Shown here: one piece after another, positions 1 through 23,343 of the stretch | How the letters are laid out: each line of letters starts with the position of its first letter | Numbering within the stretch: the stretch's first letter is position 1 | Origin: Meandrina meandrites | Lineage: Eukaryota; Cnidaria; Anthozoa; Scleractinia; Meandrinidae | Assembly: GCA_963693305.1 (NCBI GenBank) | Contig: OY855908.1 | Coordinates: 32,176,305-32,240,304, forward strand | Length of the DNA: 64,000 nucleotides | Reading direction: 5' to 3' | Made by a program: the position numbers and the translations under genes | Notes under the pieces: generated by a model | Told to the model about the DNA's origin: nothing | The model's input: only the letters and a program-made list of their open reading frames with translations | The model's database searches: none

Positions 1-558
1 GATTGAAAATATCTAAATTTAAAGTCATATTTTCCTGTTTTGTGTTCTCAATCATTATTTGTGGTGTTTAAGCAAACTGATGAGAAGATGAATCTCTTTC
101 ATTGACAATCATCAATAATAATATTCACTATCTAAACTGCTAAGTTACCATTAAAAAAAACCAATGTTCTTAACTGAAACATAGTCTTTAACTTTTAGTT
201 TCTACCAACAATTTCTGTTTCACATATAAATAATTTGATGATGGAAATTTTTTTGTGCTGTTTGTTTAGTAAAAAAAATGTAAGCACAGTTCAATTTTAC
301 AGTGTCTTCAAACTTTCTCAGTTTGCAATAATTTGCAGTCATTTTATTGAAACATTTATGCTACAAATTCTAATACAAAACTATTGAGCAATTGATAAGA
401 TGTAACCTTACTGCATTTGAATAATTCTCTTGGTCCATCATGTGTGTTATAATCTACATGAACTCCAAATGCAGCAATGAACAAAAAATACATCCAATGA
501 ATTTCTACTTAGCTTTCTAAGTTTTTAATTTACCAAACTTATTTTCTTCTTATTGCAG
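1..558. other. AGAP intron or upstream sequence, nothing coding recognised
   Basis: AT-rich sequence leading to the splice acceptor of the first AGAP exon in the window, which ends TTGCAG at 558. No convincing exon, RNA gene or repeat is seen. The GTPase-like half of AGAP must lie further upstream, outside the window. Confidence 0.6.
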
Positions 559-12092
<11,534 letters not shown>

Positions 12093-12905
12093 CAACGACA
12101 AATTACGGCGACTACTGGCTCCTGAAGGAAAGGCTTCCCATGGAAAAGCAAGGTTGCTTAGCGGAAGATCCTTGGTCATGGAAAGTCGGCAGAGCAAAGT
12201 TTTGGATGTCATGACGGCATTGACGTTTTCGTGACAGGCGTGACTGTTATTTGACTGTGGTGGCATCACGCAAATCTAGTCACGCAATTGTCTATCGGAA
12301 GGTGTCTGCGCGAACAGTTTCGAAGGCAATATAAATATTTTAGGAACAAAGCCTCGAGGAATTTGACTCTGGGTACATATTTCAATTGTAAAGCTTGGTG
12401 TGGTTGCATCAATTCATTGCGACCTAGATAATCATAAGGCTATGAATCTCAAAAGAAATTTTACATTGATGGAGAAAAAACTATAAGAGTTGTATTTATT
12501 TGTTCTTACAAGAAGCATATATGTTATGGACATGTAAATAAGAAATATCTCCTCAGTAGACGGGGTTTAATATCCTCTTCGACAAGGTCTTGATATCGAG
12601 TAAATAATGTATACAGAAAAAATAGAAGGAAAAATACATTCAATGAAGTGACACAAATTGTATAAATTACCTTAAGAAAAGGCAGTCTTTTTACATTAAT
12701 TCCATTTTTATTGCACATTCTTTTCCTTGCGTCGTTCAATAGCTTTCGTCCACCTTACCAATGTCTTTGCATCAATGCTACACTCTTTTCTCCGTAATTT
12801 CTTTTGCAAAAGAGATGGAAAATATTATATGAAGATTCGTAATCAGGATATGTTTACCAACTTGTGTTGTCTGACTTTCATTAAAATGTTCCTCTACTTA
12901 ACGTT
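12093..12905. other. AGAP 3' flank, no gene recognised
   Basis: Presumably includes the AGAP 3' UTR. I see no clear AATAAA positioned to call the end, and no ORF with recognisable content. Confidence 0.4.
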
Positions 12906-13070
12906 CTTAAAGAAAACCTCCACTCTTACAAGAAGTTGATGTTAAATTGTTTGAAATGATGCCAAAATTCCAATTTTATTTCTCCATTGTCTTCTAAAAT
13001 TTGGAAATTAGAAATTCAATTTCAAACAATTTAACGTCAACTTGTCTCAAGAGTTGTGGTTCCCTTTAAG
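12906..13070. repeat. Foldback MITE, arms about 75 bp
   Basis: CTTAAAG at 12906 and CTTTAAG at 13070 bound imperfect inverted arms that share TTAAATTGTTTGAAAT and complement. No coding capacity. Confidence 0.6.
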
Positions 13071-13210
13071 CAGAATATTGAAACGATAGGAAATTTATCT
13101 TTTAATTTTACCCCATTCATACCAAGAATAAAAAAAGAAGGGTTAAAATTGTGTTTAATAAGCAAAAATGTTGCTTAATGAAGTTTATTTTAAAGCCGTG
13201 AAAAAACCCT

Positions 13211-13578
13211 GTTTTGTTGACTTGTTATTTGGTGTTAGTAAGTTCTGACGTCAAAAATTTCTCAAAAGCGACCAGCTTGCATTGTGAAACGTATTCGACC
13301 TTTTAGCCAACTAAACGTGAGTTCGTTGTTTCTTAGCAACGTTTGATGACGTCGCGCTGTGTCGGTCAAACAACATTCGTCTTTGTATGGGTTTGTTGTC
13401 GAAGTTCTCGTTGCCTGGAATATAACGCCATGTGAAGCTTCACAGGAAAACGTAAAATCCAAAACCGACTTGACTAGTCTATATCAAGCTGGCGAGCTTG
13501 TTCTTGCCAAACAGTTGAAAAATTACTCGTATTAGCGTATAGTTACTTGATCTATAGAATTCTTGCACAAAAACTAGT
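13211..13578. repeat. Array segment D, copy 1 (single-copy flank of AGAP)
   Basis: This 0.37-kb sequence recurs at 19473, 32966 and 48077, downstream of GPCR copies 2, 4 and 6. Shared landmarks are GCCATGTGAAGCTTCACAGG and GACTTGACTAG. It carries TTAGCAAC at 13333-13340 and a perfect CRE TGACGTCA near 13246. At the later copies 2 and 3 its end is fused to an AGAP exon relic; here it is not. This suggests copy 1 is the ancestral location of the right breakpoint. Confidence 0.7.
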
Positions 13579-14069
13579 TGAAAATGAGCAGACAGCCAAT
13601 GCAACTGTTTCACTTTATGGACAACCCTTGAATTCTAAAAAATGATGTTTACTTGCCAGCGGAGCCCCTACTGTAAGAAGCGGCATTTACTTTCGCTGTC
13701 GACAGTATGGTAGCGTTCCTTTTAAACAATCCATTTTCGGATCTAGTTAATCCAGATTGTTCGAATTTTTGTGTTAGCTGGAACGAAATTCTAAAAATAG
13801 ATCGAGCCACAACAGCAAGGCGCCTGGGAATCACTTTTTTCAAAACAAAGATGGCCGAACTGATCCGTAGCGAATTTGATTCGCTCAAATGAAAACGAAA
13901 ATCTGAAAAAAGGTTCAGTTACCAATCTGAATGATGCACCTCCGGAGGTGGATTGTTTGGATTGCAATCTAAGATTGGCTTGTCCATAAATGGAACGGTA
14001 AATTTTATTTTCGATCAAAAATCGGGTTTAGATTGGTTGAAAGGAATGCTATCTGTATCGTGCATCTTT

Positions 14070-14420
14070 CCTAGTCTTAGGATATATAAACAATAGCCTC
14101 TATTTGGCGCGAAAATATGCACGGATATTTGTCCGCGGACATTATCTGTTCCGAGAAGCGAATAGTTTTCCGAGAGCGAAGCTCGAGGAAAACTGTGAGC
14201 TTCGAGGAACAGATAATGTCCAAGTGCGTAAATCGCAAAGTTCGAAAACTGGGGAATATCATCTGATATTCCCCAGTTTTGGCTGCATCACGTGACGCGT
14301 TTAGACTAATCGCGCGCGCGAAAAATATTTGATGGATTATAAGAGCTGATAGCCGATTAGAAAAGAACCAATCAGCTTCCACTCCTCTCAAGTTAAGAAA
14401 AGGCCTGGTTCCCTTCATAT
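14070..14420. repeat. Nested palindromes (foldback elements)
   Basis: GGACATTATCTGTTCC at about 14137 pairs with GGAACAGATAATGTCC at about 14222. A second perfect palindrome, CTGGGGAATATCATC with its complement, sits at 14251-14278. Open frames on both strands reflect the symmetry. Confidence 0.6.
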
Positions 14421-14519
14421 TTGAGAGGGGGCGGTCTCTAATAAAAGCAACAAGAGCTATCTGTGAATTTGAAATTTAAAGTAAATCGTGGCCGAAAACC
14501 ATCCAAAATTTTTATGTAA

Positions 14520-15430
14520 TGCATATCATATTTTTATCACATACGGTGCAAAATTACTGAACGCTGATTGGTTGAGACAGAGGGCATTTTTTCTTAATCA
14601 CGAGGGCACTTTTTGGTAATCAAGAGGGCATGATTACTTGATCCTGATTGGCTGAGCGCGCGTCGTCTGCACTGAGTTGGTTTCCCGCTTGAAACGAGTT
14701 TGAAAAACGTTCAGAAACGCAATACATCCGAGTTTGATATAAATGCGGTTATTTCATCAAATGTGAAAGAAAATCGGTAGGCAGAAATGAGTAGTGCCTT
14801 GGTGGAATAGAGAGAGGACTTTTCAATCCAAATTCGTTTGTCACAGCCGAAAAAACTTCTGGACGATTGGCGCTGCACGGAGAAAAGAAATTCATGGCGG
14901 CTGAGACCACTGAATCGACACTGAAAGATAACATTTCTTCGTTTTGCTTGCTTCGCCTTATTAGAAACAGAGCCTGGAAAGGGCATAAATTTTGTTGGTA
15001 CTTACAGTTTTCGCTGTGGAAAGGAGAATGTCAGGTTCAAGAAGTTATTAAAGCTCGTTCGGACACTTTGTTTATGACTTTCATCGATGCAGCATTTCTG
15101 CGCGGTCGGACGCCTCGTAAACAAAGGTAAATAAAATTTAAACTGCATTCAGGTTTATCTGTGAAGGAACTATTATGAGTGAATTGCGCATGCTGTGTTA
15201 TGCTTACTTTTACTGTTTCTCGGCATAAGTTGATTTTTTATGTGGTCATTTTGCTACGAGCAAATATTCTTGCCAACCGGTTTACGCCATGGCGGATCTC
15301 GTTTAAGTTTTCTTTTGTACACAATTTTGCCCTTTATGTGATAAACACGTAATCGCAATGTGCCCTCGTGCAATTAAGGATTAATTTCACTTGCATTTTC
15401 AAAATTTTCCAAACTGCCCTCGTCGCTTCG

Positions 15431-15463
<33 letters not shown>

Positions 15464-15540
15464 GCGCGTGAAATTAATCCTTAATTGCCCTCGGGCCCAT
15501 GCGATTACATATACTAATCACGTGATTAACCACGCCCGGT
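14520..15540. repeat. GAGGGCA-repeat region with terminal hairpin, unclassified
   Basis: Repeated CACGAGGGCA-like motifs occur at 14580-14630 and as complement near 15361. A strong hairpin occupies 15361-15496, with arms sharing AATTAAGGATTAATTTCAC. An 87-codon plus-strand frame at 14867-15130 and a 91-codon minus frame at 14711-14986 lie inside; neither is recognised. Looks like an old DNA transposon remnant. Confidence 0.45.
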
Positions 15541-16410
15541 TGCGTGAAAATTTCGCAACTAGAAATTCCTACCAGTTAGTGATCACCTGAAGAACGAACG
15601 TTATGTCAGAGCCATGGCCACAAGTACTTTGTTTAAAACGCCGGTCAGAATAAAGGAAAATTATTAACTGTCGCGTTGGTGGATTTATTTAATTTTGGAG
15701 AATTAGTCAAAGATGGGACATAACTTTTGTCCAGTTAAACGTTTTGTTTCATTCCGAGCGGATCCTTAAGCCAGTCTTAGGGTAATTGTTTTCATGCAAT
15801 AAAACTTTATTTTTCAATGCGACAAATGGTGGGATTGTTAACAATGGTTTTCTCGAACTGTACGTAGGACGTGTCCAATCACGTGACCTAAATCTTTTGC
15901 TGAACATTGCTTGATTATCTTAAACCATTTGAGCATTTTTAGCCACATTACCACGCACCAAACTGTGATTTTTTTAAATTGTCAGAAAATATAGCAAACG
16001 GGTTTGCGGATTGCCTTTATAATTTACAAAAGTTTAAAACGTGAAACGTGGACAAACGTAAAGAACATAAATCCATACATGGCGATCATTTGTTTATGAA
16101 GAGCTGTGTCCGTGAGTAAAATAAGACGTTAACAGAATTATTTATATGGTGAATTATTTATATTGATAGATATTGTATTATTTATATAGTGAATTTAATT
16201 AACACTGTCAAACTTGAAAACGTCCGCCCGACGCTTTCAAGCTTTAGACCACCTCTTTCCTGTCTGTCAACAGCCAAACCAGTTTTAAACAACATTCGTG
16301 ACCAGTACAGTGCGTTTCAACATGGCCGGGCAACTATCAGTGGAATACCAACACCTTCATTGGATTTTCAACTGAGTAGCAATAAATCTTCGTGATCGAG
16401 ACTGCCCCCT
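15541..16410. other. Unassigned sequence before the first array unit
   Basis: AT-rich in 16130-16200 with TTATTTATAT repeats. No gene, RNA or clear element recognised. Recognisable array homology begins near 16410. Confidence 0.4.
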
Positions 16411-16550
16411 GCCATCCCAATTAGTTCGACCAGTGCTCATGCGGTCAAAACCTTCGAGAGCCTGGGTGCCAGTGACTCAGTAGCAGATTTGATTTCCTGC
16501 GGTCCTGTAGTTAAAAATCCAATTCACTGAAATTTTCTCTTTTTGTTCAG

Positions 16551-16628
16551 GAGCGAGATGCTTGGGTTCAATTAATAGAACAACAGGTTTTGTCTTGTTT
16601 ACAGTTAAATGACAGTGGCAAATTATGA
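16551..16628 (+). pseudogene. Relic of AGAP exon 5572-5649, copy 1
   Basis: It begins after a retained acceptor TTTGTTCAG and reads ERDAWVQLIEQQ like the parental exon, then diverges to a stop. The donor GT is lost by a small deletion. It lies upstream of GPCR copy 2, in the same relation as the parental exon to GPCR copy 1. Confidence 0.85.
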
Positions 16629-17531
16629 AAACACATTTGAAATATCGTCCCATCCAGGACTGTTTACAGCTGAGGCATACACCCACATTATCGACTGACA
16701 GATGTCACTCAAATGTCATGTTCGATTCACGAGCTTTCAAATTTGTGGCACACTTGCCCATGACGAAATAGTGCATTCTGGCGGTTGTAATTTTGCACTA
16801 CGGACTGCTAAGATACACCGCTCACGATTTAGGTTCGCCAAATTGTTCATTTTTAGGAGGAACGTTTAACCGGTTGTCATTGTAATAATTATACGAGTTC
16901 GTTTGAAATATTCGTTCTAATCTTTACAGTGAAACTGCCGATGTAGAGAAGTGCTAGGGGACTGGGAAAATCTATTCGTGTTAACGTAAAGCTTATTAAA
17001 TACGGATTCTGTTTCCATACATTTTACTGAATGAAACTTTAACCATGCTGTAGAATATCTTTCGTTAGACCGGCGAATTCGCTATAAAGAGTTACGTGCG
17101 TGATATTGGTGTTCGTTGTATATGGTCGCGAAATGTGATACTCCATTCGTGCACCTGTGTTAGGTTTCATATTGTCGAAGATAAGACAAATTTGCGTGCG
17201 AATTATGCACCACAAGAAACAATATCGGTTTTATGCACCCTGTCCTCTTTAATTACAGTTTCTCGCCCGGTACAAAATATATGTATTAAAAGCTATTTAA
17301 AACCCATTGGGGTTGCTAACATCAAGAGTTTTGCAGGTGCCCCTTTTAAACAATCATGGATTTTCCGCTTTTTATGCAGATTCTGAAACAATATTCAGTA
17401 TACTGTTCTCAATTTAAATTGCCGTGGGCACTTCATACGACATCCTCAGCTCTTAGGAAGTGCAAAGCCTGTTCGTTGCTCAGGGTCGAAGTTGAATTGC
17501 CTTTCGGTAACGAAACAAAAAGCTTGCAAAT

Positions 17532-18416
17532 ATGTCATCCTACAGGGGAAACATTACCGACGCTATAAAAAAAGTCTTGGTGATAAATTGCGCTGGGAAC
17601 ATTCCTCTCGCTTTAACATCATTAATTGGGAACACATTGGTGCTACATGCAGTGTGGAAAACGCCCGCTCTTCGTTCACCATCAATGGTTTTACTCTGTG
17701 GCCTGGCGTTGTCTGATCTTGCTGTTGGAGCAATTGTACAGCCACTGTTTATCGCAAAAGATTTAATGGGATTGTATTCTCAGTCCCAAAGACTGCAACA
17801 CTCCTTCTTGAGCGTTTACAACATATTTGGTTTCTCTTTGTGTGGAATATCTCTTTGCACAATTACCGCCATAAGCATTGACAGGCTAATCGCCGGTCAA
17901 AAGCCTCTTCAGTATCAAAATATTGTCACAATTCCACGAGTAAGATGCCTTCTCGTGGTGATCTGTACAAGCTGTGTAATTTTTGCAAGCACACACTTTT
18001 GGCAGCAAATGATTCAGTTAGTTGCAATTATAGTTGTGATATGTGCTTGTCTGTGTATTTCAGCTATTTCTTATGTAAAAATATGCAAAACTGTTCGCCA
18101 TCATCAGAATGCGATTCAAATTCAGCTTCAAGCGATTGAAGCTAACTCTGGAAGTGTTAACAATATGTTGGCCCTACAAAAGTCTGCATTTAACGCTTTT
18201 TTACTTTTTCTTGTGCTCGTTATCTGCTACTGCCCTTATTTTGTTGCTTATGTCGTGACTTCAGTTAATCCATTCAATGTTTTCGTTATTCGCTCTCTTA
18301 CTTCAACCATCGTGTTCATTAACTCTTCTTTAAATCCATTTTTGTATTGTTGGCGATTACGCGAGATACGAGGAGCTGTGAAACGGGCATGCCGTGAATT
18401 AGTTTGCTGCAAATAA
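17532..18416 (+). CDS. Class A GPCR copy 2 (MECA-like, orphan)
   Basis: Single-exon 294-aa seven-helix receptor at the plasma membrane. A short N-terminus carries one NIT glycosylation site. TM1 has GN, TM2 LSDLAVG, TM3 ends DRL rather than DRY, TM6 has ICYCPYF (Tyr where most receptors have Trp) and TM7 NPFLY. The C-terminus stops at CCK, a likely palmitoylation pair. The cysteine normally at the top of TM3 and the proline of TM5 are absent and extracellular loop 2 is very short, traits of the melanocortin/EDG/cannabinoid/adenosine (MECA) group. Specific to this copy: the ICL2 motif is AGQKPLQY instead of AVHKPLQY, and eight N-terminal residues are missing relative to copies 4-6. It shares LQKSAF with copy 3. 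The ligand cannot be inferred. Confidence 0.88.
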   Translation: MSSYRGNITDAIKKVLVINCAGNIPLALTSLIGNTLVLHAVWKTPALRSPSMVLLCGLALSDLAVGAIVQPLFIAKDLMGLYSQSQRLQHSFLSVYNIFGFSLCGISLCTITAISIDRLIAGQKPLQYQNIVTIPRVRCLLVVICTSCVIFASTHFWQQMIQLVAIIVVICACLCISAISYVKICKTVRHHQNAIQIQLQAIEANSGSVNNMLALQKSAFNAFLLFLVLVICYCPYFVAYVVTSVNPFNVFVIRSLTSTIVFINSSLNPFLYCWRLREIRGAVKRACRELVCCK

Positions 18417-18704
18417 AAATATTCATTCCATGTATCTGTTAAGCTAATAAAATATTCATAAATCCTACAAATCGAATGATCACTAAGTTGGTTTTGTCGT
18501 GTTAGTGATATATTAGTCGTTTTACGAGAGATGAAACCTCAATCTGGACGAACTTCAGCTAGTGATGTTTCGTGCATTTGGTTCTGTTTCTATGAGGTCG
18601 ACTTCCAATAGCGCTTGCGCACTGTACTAATGACGTCACACTGGCTCAGAATTCGAGAAAAAAACCCTTAATTTAGCCACATAGAAGATTAAGTCTAAAT
18701 ATTT

Positions 18705-19001
18705 GTTCGTACGGGTCATGGAAAACCTGTAAAAAGTCGTGAAATTTTAGAATTTCATTTTTCAGGCCTCGAAAGTCATGGAATTTAAGTGTGGATCATG
18801 GAAAGTCATGGAAAATGTTGTTTATTAAAAAAGTACAAAATTAAGTAGGTTTTTTCGCGTAGAAAATGGTAAAAACGTACCCAAAATGAAAGATAATTTC
18901 CAAATAAATAGTCAAATTTAGGTCATGGAAAACTTGGCGAAGTCATGGAAAAGGTCATGGAAAGTCATGGAATTTCAAATGCTCGAAAGAGTACGACCCT
19001 G
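18705..19001. repeat. hAT-like non-autonomous element (TCATGGAAA repeat), unit 1
   Basis: It starts TTCGTACGGGTCATGG and ends GTACGACCCTG, with GTCATGGAAA repeated throughout. The copy at 22745 preserves the outer CAGGG. Unit 5 at about 47660 shows an apparent empty site (TTCAGAAGATTC), which suggests a 6-bp AGAAGA duplication. Superfamily assignment rests on the CAGGG/CCCTG ends only. Confidence 0.55.
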
Positions 19002-19472
19002 AGAAGATTCACACAGTCCTAAGAGCCCGGTTTCATTGACTGTGCAACACAACAGAGCTGACCATGGCACTGAATAACCTATCATGCCAGGAAAAACTAT
19101 ACAAAAAAACGACGGTCGTCGATAGGTCTCCATGCCTTGAAACTGCCTTGAGCCAAACAACGAGGTCAATTTCCTTTCACAAATTGCAGCAGGAAATATA
19201 CGAAAGATCAAACAAGGGCATCTATTACAGCAGTCTGTTATAATTACGGAGATAAAAACAGCTTTATTAAAATGAAAGTCCTTCAAACTAATAAGCACAC
19301 AATTATTTTAATCCTCACAGATCTGTATTTCAAATCGATTAAAAACATAGAAGCGTTATTAACAATAAACGTTTTTCACCTTGGACGCATCACCAGAGAA
19401 GAAATTAATATTGTATACTTGTTCTATTTCCTCTTTCATTTATTAATTAACTTGGTTTAATTATAAATCTAA

Positions 19473-19839
19473 AACCTGTTTTAACCAGTTCATTGTTTAT
19501 TTGGCGTGAGTAAGTTCTTACGTCAAAACTTACTCAAAAGCGATCTGCTTGTAAAAGGTAGTCGACTCTAGTCAACTTTCCGCGTGTTTGTTGTTTCTTA
19601 GCAACGCTCGATGACGTCATACTTATTGCCAGTCAAACTGGAACCAAACCGATCATCTTGTTATGGGTTTGTTGTTGAAGTTGTCGTTGACTGGAACGCC
19701 ATGTGAAGCTTCACAGGGACACGTAAAACCCATCACAGACTTGACTAGTCTCCGTTAAACTGGCGAGCTTGTTGTTCTTACCAAACTGTTAACGAAAGAC
19801 TCGGATTAGCGGATACTTGACAATTTTTCTACGAAATCT
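19473..19839. repeat. Array segment D, copy 2
   Basis: Homologous to 13211-13578. It contains TTAGCAAC (19598-19605) six bases ahead of a perfect CRE TGACGTCA (19612-19619). Its right end is fused at CTAGTTTG to an AGAP exon relic. Confidence 0.75.
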
Positions 19840-19862
19840 AGTTTGCAGCGGCTTCACAAGAG
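19840..19862 (+). pseudogene. Relic of the 3' end of AGAP exon 4462-4535
   Basis: TTTGCAGCGGCTTCACAAGA followed by the parental donor GTAGG is identical to the end of the AGAP exon at 4513-4535. The following intron sequence (AAGGCAGGA, then TACAGAGCCAAT) is also shared. The upstream part of the exon is absent, so this is a duplication breakpoint inside an exon. Confidence 0.85.
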
Positions 19863-20207
19863 GTAGGTTAACGAATGAAAAAGGCAGGACCTGATTTGAG
19901 AAACCAAAAAATACAGAGCCAATTATCATGGTCAGATTTTTTGGGCTTGCGTGAGAAACGTTGCTATATTGGATTTAGCATCTGCTTTTGATTGGATGGA
20001 AATAAATTATTCCTTTTCTATGCCACTCCCATTGGTTTGAAAAAGCTGCATAAAATGTCATGAATAAATGTTGAAGCACAGCAAATTGGTTAACAGCAGG
20101 TCTGATTTGGGTACTTGGGTACTATTGGACAGTTAATGAGTCCTGTCTGTGTATTCGAAAGACACTTACACAGCATAAATTGCAGTTGAATTTCGAAAAG
20201 AAAAGGG

Positions 20208-20227
20208 TGGGGGGGGGGGGGGGGGGG
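20208..20227. repeat. Poly-G run
   Basis: About 18 consecutive G within the duplicated intron segment. Length uncertain. Confidence 0.6.
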
Positions 20228-20412
20228 TAGATTTGGCCATTAAATTGCGAGTGTCCCCGTTACTTCGACCAGAGATTCTGCTTTGACGCTCTTGCGGGCA
20301 AAGCCTTCGAGAGTCGGGGTGCCGGTGACGCAGTAGCAGATTTCATTTCCTACGCGTACGGTCCTGTAGTTAAGAAAACTAAGTCACCGTAGAATCTTCT
20401 CTTTCTGTTCAG

Positions 20413-20490
20413 GAGCGAGATGCTAGGGCTCAGTTAGTAGAACAACAGATTCTGTCTTGTTTGCAATCAAATGAAAGTTGCAGAGAAAGG
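20413..20490 (+). pseudogene. Relic of AGAP exon 5572-5649, copy 2
   Basis: The acceptor TTCTGTTCAG is retained. The frame matches the parent but the Trp codon of ERDAWVQ is now Arg, and the donor GT has become GC after a 1-bp loss. Not expected to be spliced into anything. Confidence 0.85.
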
Positions 20491-21423
20491 CATAATCATT
20501 TAAAACAAATTTGAAATATCTTCCCATCTTCTGGACTGTTAACAGCTGTGGTACACAACCACGTTATTGGCTGACAGATGTCACTCAAATGTCATATTCG
20601 ATTTCCGATCTTTCAAATTTCTGGCACAATTGTCCATGATAAAATGGAATATTATTCCGGTTCTAATTTTGCACTATGAACTGCTAAGATGTACCGCTCA
20701 TGAATTAGGTTCGCCAAATTGTTCATTTTTAGGAGGAACGTTTTGCCGGTTTTCATTATAATCCTGAATTATACGAGTTCGTTTGAAATATTCATTCTTT
20801 CTAGTAAAACTGCCGATGTAGAGAAGTGCTAGGGGACTGGGTAAATCTATTCGTGTTGACGTGAAGTTTGTTAAATTCGGATTCTGTTTCCATACATTTT
20901 ACTGAAAGAAACTTTAACCATGCTGTAGAATATCTTTCGTTAGACCGGGAAATTCGCTATAAAGAGTTACGTGCGTGATATTGGTGTTCGCTGTATATGG
21001 TCGCGAAATGTGATACTCCATTCGTGCACCTGTGTTAGGTTTCATATTGTCGAAGATAAGACGAATTTGCCTGCGAATTATGCACCACAAGAAACAATAT
21101 CGGTTTTATGCACCCTGTCCTCTTTAATTACAGTTTCTCGGCCGGTACAAAATGATCATATTTAACGCATCAATGTATTAAAAGCCATTTACAACCCATT
21201 GGGGTTGTTAACATCAAGGATTTTACAGGTGCCCCTTTTAAACAATCATGGATTTTCCGCTTTTTATGTAGATTCTAAAACAATATTCAGTATATTGTTC
21301 TCAATTTAAATTGCCGAGGGTACTTCATACGACATCCTCAGCTCTAAGGAGGTGCAAAGCCTGTTCGTTGCTCAGGGTCGAAGTTGAATTGCCTTTCGGT
21401 AACGAAACAAAAAGCTTGCAAAT

Positions 21424-22308
21424 ATGTCATCCTACAGGGAAAACATTACTGATGCTATGAAAAACGTTTTGGTCATTAATTGCGCTGTGAATATTCCTCT
21501 CGCTTTAACATCGATAATCGGGAACACATTGGTGCTACATGCAGTGTGGAAAACGCCCACTCTTCGTTCACCATCAATGGTTTTACTGTGTGGCCTGGCA
21601 TTCTCTGATCTTGCTGTTGGTGCAGTCGTACAACCACTTTTTATCGCAAACGATTTAATGGGATTGTATTCTCAGTCCCAAAGGCTGCAACACTCCTTCT
21701 TGAACGTTTACAACATATTTGGTTTCTCTTTGTGTGGAATATCTCTTTGCACAATTACCGCCATAAGTATTGACAGGCTAATCGCCGTTCACAAGCCTCT
21801 TCAGTATCAAAATATTGTCACAATTTCGCGAGTAAGATGCTTTCTCGTGGTAATCTGGACATGTTGTGTAATTTTAGCAAGCGCACACTTTTGGCAGCAA
21901 CTGATTCAGCTAGTTGCAATTGTAGTTGTGATATGTGCCTGTCTGTGTATTTCAGCTATTTCTCATGTAAAAATATACAAAACTGTTCGCCATCATCAGA
22001 ATGCAATTCACATTCAGCTTCAAGCGGTTGAAGCTAACTCTGGAAGTGTTAACAATATGTTGGCCCTACAAAAGTCTGCATTTAACGCTTTTTTACTTTT
22101 TCTTGTGCTCGTTATCTGTTACTGCCCTTATTTTGTTGCTTATGTCGTGACTACAGTTAATCCATCCAATGTTTTCGTTATTCGCTCTCTTACTTCAACT
22201 ATCGTGTTCATTAACTCTTCTTTAAATCCATTTTTGTATTGTTGGCGATATCGCGAGATACAAGAAGTTGTAAAACAGAAATGCCGTGAACTAGTTTGCT
22301 GCAAATAA
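21424..22308 (+). CDS. Class A GPCR copy 3 (MECA-like, orphan)
   Basis: Single-exon, 294 aa, with the same seven-helix plan as copy 2, its closest relative: the same short N-terminus, LMGLYSQSQRLQHS in loop 1, and LQKSAF at the start of TM6. It retains the family DRLIAVHKPLQY and NPFLY motifs and the CCK end. Copy-specific features are GAVVQPLFIAND at the end of TM2 and YREIQEVVKQKC in helix 8. The upstream leader TCGAAGTTGAATTGCC and a TTTTTATGTAG acceptor-like site are shared with the other units. The frame is intact and looks functional. Confidence 0.88.
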   Translation: MSSYRENITDAMKNVLVINCAVNIPLALTSIIGNTLVLHAVWKTPTLRSPSMVLLCGLAFSDLAVGAVVQPLFIANDLMGLYSQSQRLQHSFLNVYNIFGFSLCGISLCTITAISIDRLIAVHKPLQYQNIVTISRVRCFLVVIWTCCVILASAHFWQQLIQLVAIVVVICACLCISAISHVKIYKTVRHHQNAIHIQLQAVEANSGSVNNMLALQKSAFNAFLLFLVLVICYCPYFVAYVVTTVNPSNVFVIRSLTSTIVFINSSLNPFLYCWRYREIQEVVKQKCRELVCCK

Positions 22309-22744
22309 AGATATTCATTCCAAGTATCTGTTAAGCTAATAAAATATTCAGAAATCCTACAGATCAAATGATCACTGAGTTGTTTTTGTCGTGTTAGTAA
22401 TATATTAGTCGTTTTACAAGAGATGAACCTCAATCTGAACGAACTTCAGCAAGTGATGTTTCGTACATTTGGTTCTGTTTCTTTGTGGTCGACATCCAAT
22501 GGCGCTTGCGCACTGTACTAATGACGTCACACGCTCAGAATTCGAGAAAATTTTACTTAACCCACTTAGAAGAGCTAAACAGAGCGGATGTTTATACGTT
22601 CCCTCAATTTGTGTGGATTATTATTCCCAATTATTGTAGGCCGCTCGAATTATACTCATAAGAAAATGTTGTCACACGCTCGTGATATCATGAATATTCC
22701 ATCTTTCATAAGCAGATATTTATTTTTACGAGAAATTCAGAAGA

Positions 22745-22940
22745 CAGGGTTCGTACGGGTCATGGAAAACCTGGAAAGTCATGAAATTTTAAAATTTTAT
22801 TTTCCAGGCCTGGAAAGTCATGAAATTTAAGTGTTGGTCCTGGAAAGTCATGGAAAATGATTATTATTATAAAGTACAAAATTAATTAGGTTTTTCACGT
22901 AGAAAATGGTAAAAACGTACCCAAAATGGAAGACAAGTGT
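22745..22940. repeat. hAT-like element copy, unit 2, interrupted
   Basis: It begins CAGGGTTCGTACGGGTCATG, preserving the outer CAGGG. After CGTACCCAAAATGGAAGAC it departs from the unit 1 and 3 copies and runs into about 630 bp of unrelated sequence carrying a zinc-finger frame. The right terminus is not seen. Confidence 0.55.
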
Positions 22941-23049
22941 TCACTTGTTTTCCCTTGGGCACCCTTCCTTCAAATGTGTTGGAATCGTTTTTTGCAAAAT
23001 ATTCTTGTACAGTTTGTGCATTCATCTTTGGCTAATTTTCCAGTGGACA

Positions 23050-23343
23050 TCAGTTTTTTAAAAGACTGCGAACTGTGATTTTGTACAGCATTTTGCCGCA
23101 GTTGGGACATTTTTCTTTTGGTATGTTTTGTGTTTTCAAGTTTTTACAGTGGTATTTCCTGTGGGTGTGAAGGTGAAGTGTGTGACATTGCGTGAAGGGT
23201 TTACCACACGCTTCACAAGCACAATCACGAAAAGACCACACGCTTGGTGACTTTTTTAATGACTTACCGTCGATTGCAATATATTTTTTACCTTCTTTGT
23301 TGGATGCTTCAGCCATATTGTTTTGTATTAAGAGTGGGCGCAT
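23050..23343 (-). CDS. Small zinc-finger ORF, probably transposon-derived fragment
   Basis: A 97-aa frame with a C2H2-like unit (CEACGKPFTQCHTLHLHTHR) followed by a CPNCGK pair near the C-terminus. Methionine 10 begins MAEASNKEGKKYIAIDGKSL. Nothing downstream completes a larger protein. It sits exactly where the hAT-like repeat of unit 2 diverges from its sisters. It may be part of a longer, partly autonomous version of that element or a separate insertion. I do not recognise a full-length family. Confidence 0.4.
   Translation of the reverse strand: MRPLLIQNNMAEASNKEGKKYIAIDGKSLKKSPSVWSFRDCACEACGKPFTQCHTLHLHTHRKYHCKNLKTQNIPKEKCPNCGKMLYKITVRSLLKN

Noticed and set aside
14867..15130. An 87-residue plus-strand ORF as a gene
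   Set aside because: It sits in a repeat-like block, has an equally long minus-strand shadow, and no recognisable domain.
18631..18638. Each TGACGTCA as a proven CREB site
   Set aside because: An 8-bp match alone is weak. Only the repeated composite with TAGCAAC is reported, as a hypothesis.
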